A stretch of DNA of 64,000 bases from Megaleporinus macrocephalus (Eukaryota; Chordata; Actinopteri; Characiformes; Anostomidae), in the NCBI GenBank assembly GCA_021613375.1, contig CM038720.1, positions 40,863,449 to 40,927,448 of the forward strand, given 5' to 3'. Position 1 is the first letter of the stretch. Each line of letters opens with the position of its first letter. The notes under the pieces were generated by a model. It did no database searches. It saw nothing but the letters and a program-made list of their open reading frames with translations, and was not told where the DNA came from. Positions 44,701 through 53,265 of this stretch are shown in pieces. Both the position numbers and the translations under genes were made by a program.

Positions 44701-45629
44701 CCTAACACTAACACCAACCTAAACCTAATACTAACCTAACATAATCTACCTCTAACACTAACACTAACACAACCCTATCCTAACACTAACACCAACCTAA
44801 ACTTAATACTAACCTAACATAATCTACCTCTAACACTAACACTAACACTACCCTAAACCTAATACTAACACTAACACTAACCTAAACTTAATACTAACCT
44901 AACATAATCTACCTCTAACCCCAACACAACCCTAACCCTATCCTAACACTAACACTAACCTAAACTTAATACTAACCTAACATAATCTAACTCTAACACT
45001 AACACTAACACAACCCTAACCCTATCCTAACACTAACACTAACCTAAACTTAATACTAACCTAACATAATCTACCTCTAACACTAACACAACCCTAACCC
45101 TATCCTAACACTAACACCAACCTAAACCTAATACTAACCTAACATAATCTACCTCTAACACTAACACAACCCTAACCTAATCTAATCCTGACCCAACGCT
45201 AGGTCTAAAACCTGGAGAAAGAAAGTTCTCAGATTTAGACTAACTAGTGCCACACAGCTTACTGCACTCAGCACATCAGCACATGAACTCTGTTTATAAA
45301 CCAGACTAAACAAATCAAACTCAGCACATAAGAACTCATTAAGAGAGACAGTAGCTTCTTCTCTTCACTAGTACTGAAACGAACCCTCCGAGAAGAAGCT
45401 ACAGATCCAGAACAGAAGACCTCCGCCTGTCACTCAGCGTTAGACTTAGACTAGACACTGCAGCGCCTCGCGCGCCTCTAACACCTGTAAGACAGTGAAG
45501 GTACTCACTGGAGAAGTCGGAGAGTCCGTGCACCTCTCTGCTCCACAGCAGGAGGAGGACACTGTAGAGGAGCTGAGGAGCCCACCTCGGTCTGTGGGAG
45601 CAGCAGCGCGTGGGCTCGGACGAGCTCAT
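26992..45629 (-). CDS. EVA1C: EVA1C (C21orf63/FAM176C), SUEL-lectin SLIT receptor, complete
   Basis: Eight coding exons in transcript order: 45629-45509, 41879-41710, 38656-38533, 38442-38290, 37148-37005, 32123-32046, 31960-31871 and 27371-26992. They total 1260 nt, giving 419 aa (human about 441). Layout: signal peptide to about residue 35; SUEL lectin domain 1, about 41-138; SUEL domain 2, about 140-237; stalk 238-293; membrane segment about 299-319 (AGLLFVSGVCLGLLVILLAV); acidic run 345-361; conserved tail TTEAAELMERLERREMVIQE. The family is a heparin- and SLIT-binding type I membrane protein, an EVA-1 relative in axon guidance. All phases fit (1,0,1,1,1,1,1). Domain 2 keeps eight Cys, but domain 1 lacks the first and third. 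Introns are loaded with arrays. It is convergent with CFAP298, as in human. Confidence 0.95.
27552..28110 (-). pseudogene. Degenerate DDE transposase-type fragment with TIR-like end
   Basis: The minus strand reads GADGIFQQDNETRHTTRNVP and then HWLEELTKTSKYYPG, resembling the second catalytic Asp block (FQQDN...H) of Tc1/mariner-type DDE transposases. The outer edge cacagtggagtcacattatt (27552) is an inverted match to ataataatgtgactctgctg at 31335-31354. The frame is broken and short. It lies in the EVA1C last intron. Confidence 0.6.
28195..29060 (+). mobile_element. tRNA-related SINE, plus orientation, with expanded body (array 4)
   Basis: Body head ccccaaattctccccaggta...gtggatagggctgctcacc at 28220-28262, then repeats of cactgccccctagtgtgtgt and tcactagtgtgtgtgtatgt (28280-29015), then the 3' part ctctgtgtgcaaacacaaat (29038). 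The tRNA-like head is missing or degraded. Confidence 0.85.
29577..31222 (-). repeat. SINE-body-derived minisatellite array 5
   Basis: About 33 units of roughly 50 bp (agggggcagtgaaacaccca, catacacacacactagtgaa, cacacacac), reverse-oriented relative to array 4. Together with array 4 it sits between the two inverted ends at 27552 and 31356. Valine/cysteine-rich frames here are not genes. Confidence 0.9.
31226..31358 (-). mobile_element. Right end of the composite transposon fragment
   Basis: It carries gtcttccacatggatatgtg and tggtcataataatgtgactc, similar to 27990-28070 and inverted relative to the edge at 27552. It marks the far border of the composite insertion in the EVA1C intron. Confidence 0.5.
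31871..31960 (-). CDS. EVA1C: EVA1C exon (aa 264-293), membrane-proximal stalk
   Basis: Minus: acceptor tttctag|GGGACC, donor TTAAAG|GTGAGG, 90 nt, phase 1 to 1. It encodes DLPHVRDSRLPENNGIVVSS and SLMTYGYIK, aligning with human KVLRKDGILVSNSLAAFAYI. Confidence 0.93.
32046..32123 (-). CDS. EVA1C: EVA1C exon (aa 238-263), stalk
   Basis: Minus: acceptor tctctttcag|TCCCAC, donor GGCAG|GTAACG, 78 nt, phase 1 to 1. It encodes VPQSLLKEADPDFFSTTSAP and RETTRA; human starts VPKNILTAIDPA. Ser/Thr-rich spacer. Confidence 0.88.
32217..35332 (+). repeat. 20-bp minisatellite array 2 (tagtggttagtatggtggtg)
   Basis: About 155 units of the same 20-bp repeat as at 20895-22228, with tat/tac/taa variants. A longer pattern (ggtgatgtagtggtcagtat, then ggtggtatagtggttagtac) recurs between 33590 and 34500, a local higher-order duplication. 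It runs straight into element E at 35333. EVA1C intron. Confidence 0.97.
35333..35575 (-). mobile_element. Element E, copy 3 (partial, inverted)
   Basis: ctgaaggaactgaacacatt, ttgttcttcaaactggatca and tctaatcagacctgctgttc are the reverse of element E. The 20-bp array replaces whatever lay distal to it. Confidence 0.7.
35576..36300. other. Intron sequence without repeat signature; possible conserved noncoding element
   Basis: It includes catgactcagtcttaattaattgcaat-type sequence (AP-1-like TGACTCA next to a TTAATTAATTG homeodomain-type core, about 35637-35660) and balanced base composition. No splice-consistent coding exon was found. Conservation cannot be judged here. Confidence 0.3.
36303..36905. 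mobile_element. Palindromic non-autonomous TIR element, near-complete copy
   Basis: The left arm (cttacagactgtagttcatc ... cagatactattaggg, 36303-36415) and right arm (ctaatagtatctgctctgtg ... gaactacagtctgtag, 36761-36860) are reverse complements of about 100 bp. The interior also reads partly palindromic (gtgtttaaacac twice). Beyond the right arm is one unit of the 45-bp repeat (36861-36905). No coding capacity; foldback/MITE-like. Confidence 0.8.
37005..37148 (-). CDS. EVA1C: EVA1C exon (aa 190-237), SUEL domain 2 second half
   Basis: Minus: acceptor ttttaatag|AGTGTT, donor CCTGTG|GTATGT, 144 nt, phase 1 to 1. It encodes ECLYHGAISAVRRACYGRQR, then CLLTVDDEHFRNPCSSGTKK and HLTVLYSC. This aligns residue for residue with human DCLSYSALQVLSRRCYGKQR, which fixes the acceptor despite its A-rich tract. 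Confidence 0.93.
37300..38070. repeat. Diverged tandem repeat, unit about 165-180 bp
   Basis: Four to five copies share gagtgagggatgaataaac, aaatagaggagtg.gggtcagtatgtctg and gatctgctctgagtgagtac. Copies differ by many substitutions, so this array is older than the others. EVA1C intron. Confidence 0.8.
38290..38442 (-). CDS. EVA1C: EVA1C exon (aa 139-189), SUEL domain 2 first half
   Basis: Minus: acceptor ttcactcctcag|CGGAGC, donor CCGTTTG|GTGAGT, 153 nt, phase 1 to 1. It encodes EHKNRTGCEGGQMLLHCKYP, then KVLNIYWAVYGREAGERGAC and VAEEDHPPPF (human ELKNKTVCEDQELKLHCHES...PPF). Confidence 0.93.
38533..38656 (-). CDS. EVA1C: EVA1C exon (aa 98-138), SUEL domain 1 second half
   Basis: Minus: acceptor ctctccaccag|AAAATG, donor ACCCA|GTAAGT, 124 nt, phase 0 to 1. 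It encodes KMLSECQGRRLCQVLVHHRL and FGRDPCPGTPKYLHVSYSCK; the DPCPGTPKYL core is the SUEL signature. Confidence 0.95.
38725..38782. repeat. (ATT)n microsatellite
   Basis: About 19 uninterrupted ATT units, 70 bp beyond the acceptor of the EVA1C domain-1 exon. Confidence 0.97.
38812..39508 (-). repeat. Telomere-like degenerate repeats, block 1
   Basis: Mixtures of cctaaac, ctaacc, ctaacact and long (acactt)n runs. The minus (transcribed) strand reads TTAGG/TTAGTG. Not perfect TTAGGG, so a diverged interstitial block. EVA1C intron 2. Confidence 0.88.
39570..41480 (-). mobile_element. Element E, copy 4, inverted, with internal 51-bp array
   Basis: The array at 39590-40965 is followed by aaccctttccaagcttctcc (40981), a deletion of the middle, then the element's other end: actatcagctcaggagtgtc, agatcaggatgtcct reversed (acatcctgatcttgtttttg) and tagagtattagacaaagtca. 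Flanks are EVA1C intron 2. Confidence 0.75.
39590..40965 (-). repeat. 51-bp minisatellite inside element E, array 2
   Basis: About 27 units, each taatcagtattaatagagta, agtagagcttttacacttta, ttattaaatat; units are nearly identical, so amplification or homogenisation is recent. Reverse complement of the array at 23085. Confidence 0.96.
41710..41879 (-). CDS. EVA1C: EVA1C exon (aa 41-97), SUEL domain 1 first half
   Basis: Minus: acceptor tgtatatcag|ACTACC, donor TTACAG|GTGAGA, 170 nt, phase 1 to 0. It encodes YLFRIISSHSASARDGERAL, LSCPRHSTIAVHSAFYGQD and GARAGNEISCSARSALQ. CPRHSTI..QSAFYGQD is the human signature. Arg55 stands where human has Cys (ACDGD), and the loop that carries the third SUEL Cys is shortened. 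Confidence 0.94.
41992..45185 (-). repeat. Telomere-like array, block 2: 11-bp units then 78-bp higher-order repeats
   Basis: 41992-43470 is built of 11-bp units cctaacactaa and cctaactctaa. From about 43730 to 45170 it shifts to a 78-bp higher-order unit (actaacaccaacctaaactt, aatactaacctaacataatc, tacctctaaccctaacacaa, ccctaaccctatcctaac), with starts at 43861 and 43939. The EVA1C transcript strand is G-rich (TTAGTGTTAGG). It fills most of EVA1C intron 1. Confidence 0.95.
45509..45629 (-). CDS. EVA1C: EVA1C first coding exon, signal peptide (aa 1-40)
   Basis: Minus: ATG at 45629, MSSSEPTRCCSHRPRWAPQL, then LYSVLLLLWSREVHGLSDFS; donor CTCCA|GTGAGT, phase 1. A basic n-region, a Leu-rich core and a likely cut after VHG make a signal peptide. 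DFS.YL across the junction matches human DFSGYL. Confidence 0.92.
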
Positions 45630-46260
45630 CCTCGCATCAAAGCTCCATTATAGCCCCCCGAGGAGGGGATTTACCAGGAATTCCAATAAGCACCCAGCCG
45701 AACGCCCCCTCGCCTCACCTGTCATGAGGCTGGGGCTCAGCCAGCGACCCCCTCGACACAGACGCGCTCGCAGAGTCCCGAGGCCGCGAGCGCGTTAGGG
45801 TTCAAACCGGTTCTGAGCGGAGGTTCAGACGCAGGACGGTCCAGAACAGCGGCGGGACACGCGCGCGCACATGTTAGGAGCGACTCCGGTCCGGCGCACG
45901 AGGATATACGAAGTGCGCCACAAGTCCGAGTCCCCTCAGACCCGCCCGCGGAGACCCCCGGTGGGCTTCCTGTCACAGCTCGGGCTGGTCTCGAAGGGCT
46001 GGGGGTCCTAAAGCTGAGTTTGCTGACATGTTTAAGGCTTTAAAGTAAAAGTGTCGCTCCGCTGAAAGGGGCGTGGCGCCGAGGGAGAGCTCTGGACGCT
46101 GATTGGCTCAGAGGCGGAGGAGCGTTCACTCTGCGCACAGCTGACTGTAGAATATTAATAGAGACCCTCTAGTAGAACCGGAGCCCCCTCAAGTGACAGG
46201 CGGGGCCACGAAGTACTACACTGGGGACAAGAGTTATGCGATACGTAAAGGGGTAAAGGG
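45630..46260. promoter_or_regulatory. CpG-rich EVA1C promoter region
   Basis: High G+C with many CpG (for example 45740-45960) directly upstream of the EVA1C ATG, no TATA box. MIS18A starts 2.3 kb away in the opposite direction, so the two genes are head to head. Confidence 0.6.
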
Positions 46261-47790
46261 GAGCCCCACCGAATTTCCAAATTTCTGCATAATTAAAGGG
46301 TAAATTAACAATTTTTAAACTTTTAGTTGTCTCTGAACTTTTACTATTATTATTATTATTATTATTATAAAATATTGTTTACGTAAATTAGATATTAACT
46401 ATTTATTAATGTTATTACTGTTAATAACTGTTATAATGTTATTTGTCTTTTTATAAATTTCAACATTTTTATTTCTTTGTTTATTTTTTATTTGTTATTA
46501 TTATTTAGATTATTCTTATTTTAATTTTCATTTTTTACGTAATTTTTCTTTTGCGTAAAATGTTTGTATTATTGTTATTTCTATTTTTCCAGTTATTTAA
46601 TTTTCTTTGATATCAAATCTATTTGATATTATTTTGGATATTTAACTTTTTATCATACTAAAATTTTTAGTTTATCTTGTTATGTTAAAATCTTATTTTT
46701 TTATTTTTATATGTTTCTAGTCTTAATTTAACTAAATTATTTTTTACTATTCATTCATTTTTTATATCTTTTATTATTGTATTTCCATTTTTCCAATTAT
46801 TTTATTTTAGATCTATTACTTTTTTTTATAATACTTTTTAATTTTCCATTTTATCGTTTTGTGTTAAAATCTTATTCATTTGGTTTATTATCTTTTTTTT
46901 CCTTTTTTAATGAAATCATTTTCAGATTAAAATCCATTTTTCTTTTTCTTTTAGTCCCTTTAAACTGTAAATACTGGACTGTATTGGAAATGTGGGTCAC
47001 CCTTAATTTAATAATGAGTTAAATAAAGGTTGCTTGATTGATTGAGACCAATTAAACAAAGTAATTGAGAGTGGTTTTGTGTGAAATGGTAACCAGACGT
47101 CTGAGGAGTCTCTAAAAGTTCCCTCCCAGAAAGTTATTCCACTCAGCCTGAGACCCGAGACACTGTTGTTCAGAGCTGAAGTTTTGAATATTGTGTTTTG
47201 GTTGGAATGTAGTTTTATCAAATTAGTTTAATATTTTTATATTGAAAGCATACATGAAGGATGTTGAACCATTTAATACACAACCTAGTCAAAAGTCACC
47301 CTACTGAGATTTTATTCTCTGTATCTTTACAATAAATTAATTTCATCATTCAAACTTCCATGAATTCCTCAGTGTACTTGTTTTTGATAATTACAAATAC
47401 ATATTTCAGTTTAATTATTTACTTTATTAATATAAAGCATGTTTGTATCACTGCTTTCTAACACACAACCTGGCTCAGAATTAACCCTTATGTGTTCACT
47501 ATGGAGTTTATTAGGAACTGATGACTTTTGTAAACATATGCAGTCAGTAACATATTTACCAACACTGTTTTTGTTCATGAAGTAAATAAATAAGATTTAA
47601 AGTAATGATTAAAGACCAAAAACAAGATTTTTAATGAACACTTGTAACACATAATGAATTACAATTATCAAAACATGAAAGAAGGTGATATATAATATAT
47701 AATAATATATAATAATATATAATATAATATATAATGCTGCCTTGCTGTGATTACCTGTGCAAGCATTTCGATGCAAATGACAAATAAACT
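46261..47790. other. A+T-rich intergenic sequence
   Basis: 46300-47000 is very A+T-rich with T-runs, and 47690-47735 is an AT microsatellite. A LINE-type 3' tail (gatgcaaatgacaaataaac) ends at about 47800. No gene seen; URB1 and MRAP, expected here from human order, are not present. Confidence 0.55.
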
Positions 47791-47945
47791 TAATTGATTG
47801 ATACTAGACTTAAACCCCCTCACACCGGTGCAGCAGGGGGCGCTGTGACGCGCCTGCGCTGTCGGTTGTTGACTCGGAGAAGAAGAGGAGTGAATTTGGG
47901 CGGGCAGGTGGAGGAGCTGGGCTGTAAACAGTCTCTGATTCTGCT

Positions 47946-48201
47946 ATGGCGGCCAAAACAAACGGGCGCTCCGTCTGTGAAGGCGACACGTTCGTGGTTC
48001 CCGAGAGCAGCGTGTCGGTGGGTCAGAGCAGCGTGTCGGTGGGTCAGAGCAGCGTGTCGGTGGGTCAGAGCAGCGTGTCGGTGGCGGAGGAGGACGGAGA
48101 CGCTCCGGCGGTGTTCCTGTGCGGTCAGTGCCGGCGGCCGGTGGGAGACTCGCTGGCCTGGGCGGGGAGCGACGAGGAGCTCAACCAGATCATGCTGAAG
48201 A
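47946..48201 (+). CDS. MIS18A: MIS18A exon 1 with SSVSVGQ heptads and first CxxC
   Basis: The first ATG of the frame, ctgctATGG, is in good context. It encodes [20 protein letters not shown], then SSVSVGQ three times plus SSVSV, then [20 protein letters not shown]. Donor CTGAAGA|GTGAGC, phase 1. Confidence 0.93.
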
Positions 48202-50195
48202 GTGAGCAGCTCTCTGTTACTGAGCCTTAACCTGGAGAAAGACACTGAAGTTAGCTTCGAATCCAAGTTCCACCTTAAATGATGCCTCAGTTACATTCTG
48301 GTGCCTGGCTGAAGTTAGCTTCTGATTGTTATTAACACGTCCACCTTAAAGGATGCAGCAATTATGTTATTGTACCGTAGCTTCTTATTCGAATTCTCGG
48401 TTCCACCTTAAATGATGTAGCAGATACATTCTTGCATCTTAGCTTCTCATTCATAGTCTCGGTTCCACCTTAAATGATGTAGCAGATACATTCTGTTGCC
48501 TGGCTGAAGTTATCTTCTGATTCTCATTAACAAGTCCACCTTAAATGGTGCAGCAGTTAAGGTTCTTGCGCCATAGCTTCTCATTCAAAGTCTCGGTTCC
48601 ACCTTAAATGATGCAGCAGATACATTCTTGCATCTTAGCTTCTATACAAATTTCCCCTTCCACCTTAAATGGTGCACCTGTGAGCGTAAACCTAAAGAAA
48701 GAAGTGGATGAAGTTAGATTCTGATTCTTATTCCCCATTCCACCTTAAAAGATGCAGCAGTTACATTCTTGCGCCTTAGCTTCTCATTCATAGTCTCGGT
48801 TCCACCTTAAATGGTGCAGCAGTAACATGCTGGTGCCTGGCTGAAGTTATCATCTTATTCAGATTCCCCGTTCCACCTTAAATGATGCAGCAGTTACGTC
48901 CTTGCACTTTAGCTTCTCATTTAAAGTCTCGGTTCCACCTTAAATGATGCAGCAGTTACATTCTTGCATCTTGGCTTCTTATATGAATTGCTTCTTCCAC
49001 CTTAAATTGTGCCCCCATGAGCGTAAACCTAAAGAAAGAACTGATTCTTATTCCCCAGTCCACCTTAAATGGTGCAGCAGTTATGCTTTTGTACCTTAGC
49101 TTCTTATTCGAATTCTCGATTCCACCTTAAATGGTGCAGCAGTTACATTCTGGTGCCTGGCTGAAGTTAGCTTCTGATTCTTATTAACAATTCCACCTTA
49201 AATGGTGCAGCAGTTATGTTATTGCACCTTAGCTTCTTATTCGAATTCCCAGTTCCACCTTAAATGATGCAGCAGATACATTCTTGCATCTTAGCTTCTA
49301 TACAAATTTCCCCTTCCACCTTAAATGGTGCACCTGAGAGCGTAAACCTAAAGAAAGAAGTGGATGAAGCTTCTGATTCTTATTCCCCATTCCACCTTAA
49401 ATGATGCAGCAGTTAAGGTTCTTGCATCTAAGCTTCTCATTCAAAGTCTCGGTTCCACCTTAAATGATGCAGCAGTAACATTCTTGCATCTTGGCTTCTT
49501 ATACGAATTGACCATTCCACCTTAAATGATGTGGCAGTTCCACCTTAAATTGTGCACCCGTGAGCGTAAACCTAAAGAATAAAGTGGATGAAGTTAGTTT
49601 CTTATTCAGATTCTCTGTTCCACCTTAAATGGTGCAGCAGTTACATTCTGGTGCCTGGCTGAAGTTAGCTTCTTATTCTTGTTAACAATTCCACCTTAAA
49701 TGATGCAGCAGTTATCTTATTGTACCTTAGCTGCTCATTCAAAGTCTCGGTTCCACCTTAAATGATGCAGCAGTTACCATTCTGGTGCCTGGCTGAAGTT
49801 AGCTTCTTATTCCAATTCCCTGTTCCACCTTAAATGATGCACCTGGAATTCGTTTTACAGTAAGTTCCACGTTCAGTCCTGATGTTTCTCTGTATTTGAT
49901 ATCAAATCATTATCAGATATGACCTCAGGTTATGAGACCCCTTACCAGAGGAGCCAATCAGCTGCTGCTGCTGTGTGCAGTGAGGGAGGAGAGGGGAGGG
50001 GAGGACCACAGGACTGTCAGAGGGACGCACTGTTAGATAGTAGGACTGGACCGTATGACTATATTTATATCATATCATATAATAAACAGTGTCACTCATA
50101 TGCCTCAGTATGCTTTTCTGAGTGTATCATGGATTTCATGAATACAGGTAATGACTCACTAAAGTTATGTGTCTTTACACAGAAACACAGTGCAG

Positions 50196-50241
<46 letters not shown>

Positions 50242-52710
50242 ATTGGTCTTGTATAGTGCTTTTCATGAGCTCAAAGGCGTTTACAGTTTTATATTTACAG
50301 CAGCCAACACACAAACATGGGGGCATAAAACAAAACCTCAAGGTAAGAATCAGCTGTAAGCACGAGCGAGGAGAGAAGTTCTGAGTAGAGGTTTGAAAGA
50401 AGAGATAGAGATGGCCTGCTGGACGTTAGAGGGAACTGAGTTCCATAGCCAGGGAGCCAGCCTATAGAGGAAGCATGGTGAGAAAGATATATAGGAGCAG
50501 ATTTTATAGGTGAGGAGCAGAACTCTGCACCGTGTGGAAGTGACACCAGCAAGCAGAGAGCTACAGGAATCTAGACAATTGCAGATAAATGCATTAATTA
50601 GCGTTTCCTTAGCGATCTGAGATGCACTGATGCAAAAGATAGATAGTAGGGTCAAAGAGGACGCACAGATTACATACCAGGTCACGATTTAATATACAGT
50701 GATACTGCAAGCAAAGTCATATATTGCAGTATATGTTATATATTTTTAAAATCCTGCTATTAAAACGAACAGGTTTATCAATGCTTACAATAGCATTGCG
50801 CCCTTGTGCTGCTTGTTAATGTTGGAGTGGAGCTGAAGGGGCGCGTGGCCTGAAGGATAGGGATAGGGATAGGGATCCGGTCTTGTGACCGGTCACCGGT
50901 TCGATCCCCGGGATCCCCCAGGCCACGACTGACGTGCCCTTGAACAAGGCACCTGACCCCCAACTGCTCCCCAGGTGCCGTTGATAGGGCTACCCACCGC
51001 CTCCGGGTACGTGTACTCACTGCCCCCTAGTGTGTGTTCACTAGTGTGTGTATATGTGCATGGATGGGTTAAATGCGGAGGTCAAATTCCGCTGTGTACA
51101 AAACACGTGGCTAATTCGAGTTCTGTTCTGTTAAAATTGATTACAACACTCTAGTGGTCAGAGGTTTAAACACAACACACCACACAATGATTCACTGTCT
51201 GCCAGGAATCGTTGCATGTGAACTGTTAATTAATAATTGATACTGTGTTTTTGAGAATCGATACAGTATCAGTAAACACAATATCCCGATATTCAATATT
51301 TCAATATTTTCTCACACCTCTAGGAGTAACTGCTGCATTGTCAGTGGTAAGAACGAGAGAGGAGTTAGTGCCAGTACTTAGATACACCTGAGTGTCGTCT
51401 GCATAGCAGTGATGATCTCACGTATTACGTGGAGGCACATAAATAATAAACAGTTGGTCCAAGGACAGAGCCAATCCACTCACATTCAGTAACTTATCAA
51501 TCAAAACTGGCAACCACACAGGAGGGGACAAAAACATACGCTGCTCCGGGACGACCACCTGAATTACTCTGGGTACGTTTGTTTACAATTCCTGTTCACT
51601 CAAAAGGGTTGATATCATTTTTTTAAAAAATATTCTTATGTCATTCACTGATTTGCCCTCAACTGTTAGGTCTAAGTGGGAGCAAGAACTTGGGTTTGAG
51701 ATTGAGGAGGAGCTTTGGAACAAAGAACAGTTCTTGTCCTCGATTGAATTGAATCCAGTTCAGACTTATTCATAGGGCAGACCTATGCAACGCCAGACTG
51801 GCATGTATATACCCTGGGGTAAATCCCTTATGCCCCTGATGTGGTAAAGAGCCTGCTGCCCTATTGCACATGTTTTGGACCTGCTCGAAGCTTGAGAAAT
51901 ATTGGAAAGCAGTCTTCAGTTCTTTAAATGAAGATTTTGGAAGTAATGTCAGCCCCAGCCCGTTACTCATAGGGTTTGGAGTACAAGTGGAGTCTTCTCT
52001 TATGTCCAGTGTGACTGAGGCACTAAATTTTCACTCCTCTTAGCTGAGAGAAGAATTCTTCTTGGGCGGAAAGCTTCCACGCCACCCACACACGCCCTGT
52101 GGTTAACAGACCTTATGTTCTTCCTTAACTTAGAAAAGATTCAATTTAGTGGCAGACACGTTTGATTTGGTCTGGGATCCTTTTATCACATACCTTTAAA
52201 CAGTTGTCCAGTTTAAGAGTCTAGGAGCAGAATGGTAAAGAGATTTGAACTTTTTTTTTTCATTATTATTTTTATTTATTTATTTATTAATTTATGTAAT
52301 TAAATTTATTTACTTTTTTGACACTGTATTTTATATCTTTTTGTTAGTCAGAAATACTGTCAGTGTTATTATTAATGCTTGTTTTTTACTAATCTACTGC
52401 TGATTAAAATGTCTACATGTCCACTTGTACATTTATAGGAGGGAGGTGGTGGCTTAGGGAGGTGGGGGGGGGGGTTTAGATGGCTAGGGAAGGGAAGTAA
52501 ATAGGGGTTAAAGAATGTTTGTTACTGTTACGTTGAAAACTAACTCTGCTTTCTATGCAAGTCAGTGGAACCAGATTGTTGTCCAGGCTATTTTGGAGCT
52601 TTCCTGTTGGTGTGTTGAGTAAACGAGGGAAGGTGTAGCAGTGAGAAGAGTGATGTTATACAAGGCAGAGTAAATTTTATGCTCGTAGATGTTGGTGACT
52701 GTGACTCAAT

Positions 52711-52750
<40 letters not shown>

Positions 52751-53188
52751 TTCTCTGGTGGTCACTTTCAGGGGTCAATGACAACATTGCGATTGGAAAA
52801 GAGCCGTACGTCTCCTGCACGCGTAACGAGCTCGGGTGGTAAGTCTGTTGCTGATCTGTCTTTCACTCTGTGATGGTTTTATTCAGCTCAGTGTTTCCTG
52901 GCTGTGGTCCTGGAGGCTCGCTCCCCCCCCCAATCCCACCGAACCGACTCCGACAGCTGATTATGAAGTTAGTAGTGAACTTTAAAATTGAAAAACCGGT
53001 CTTATGACAGAAAGATCGCCGGTTAGTCCACCAGGACACGACTGAAGTGCCATTGAACAAGACACCAAACCCCCAACAGCTCCCCGGACACTGTGGATAG
53101 GGCTGACCACCACTCCGGCCATAGGTGTGCTCACTGGCCCCTAGTGTTTATTCACTAGTCTTTATGTATGTGTGTGTTTCACTGCCCC

Positions 53189-53265
<77 letters not shown>

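Noticed and set aside
41992..45185. A true chromosome end
   Set aside because: Units are not TTAGGG, unique genes lie on both sides, and the block sits inside an EVA1C intron.
47794..48266. Frames overlapping MIS18A exon 1 in other phases and on the minus strand
   Set aside because: They are kept open by the 21-bp coding repeat; only the 47946 frame gives the Mis18 CxxC fold and correct splicing.
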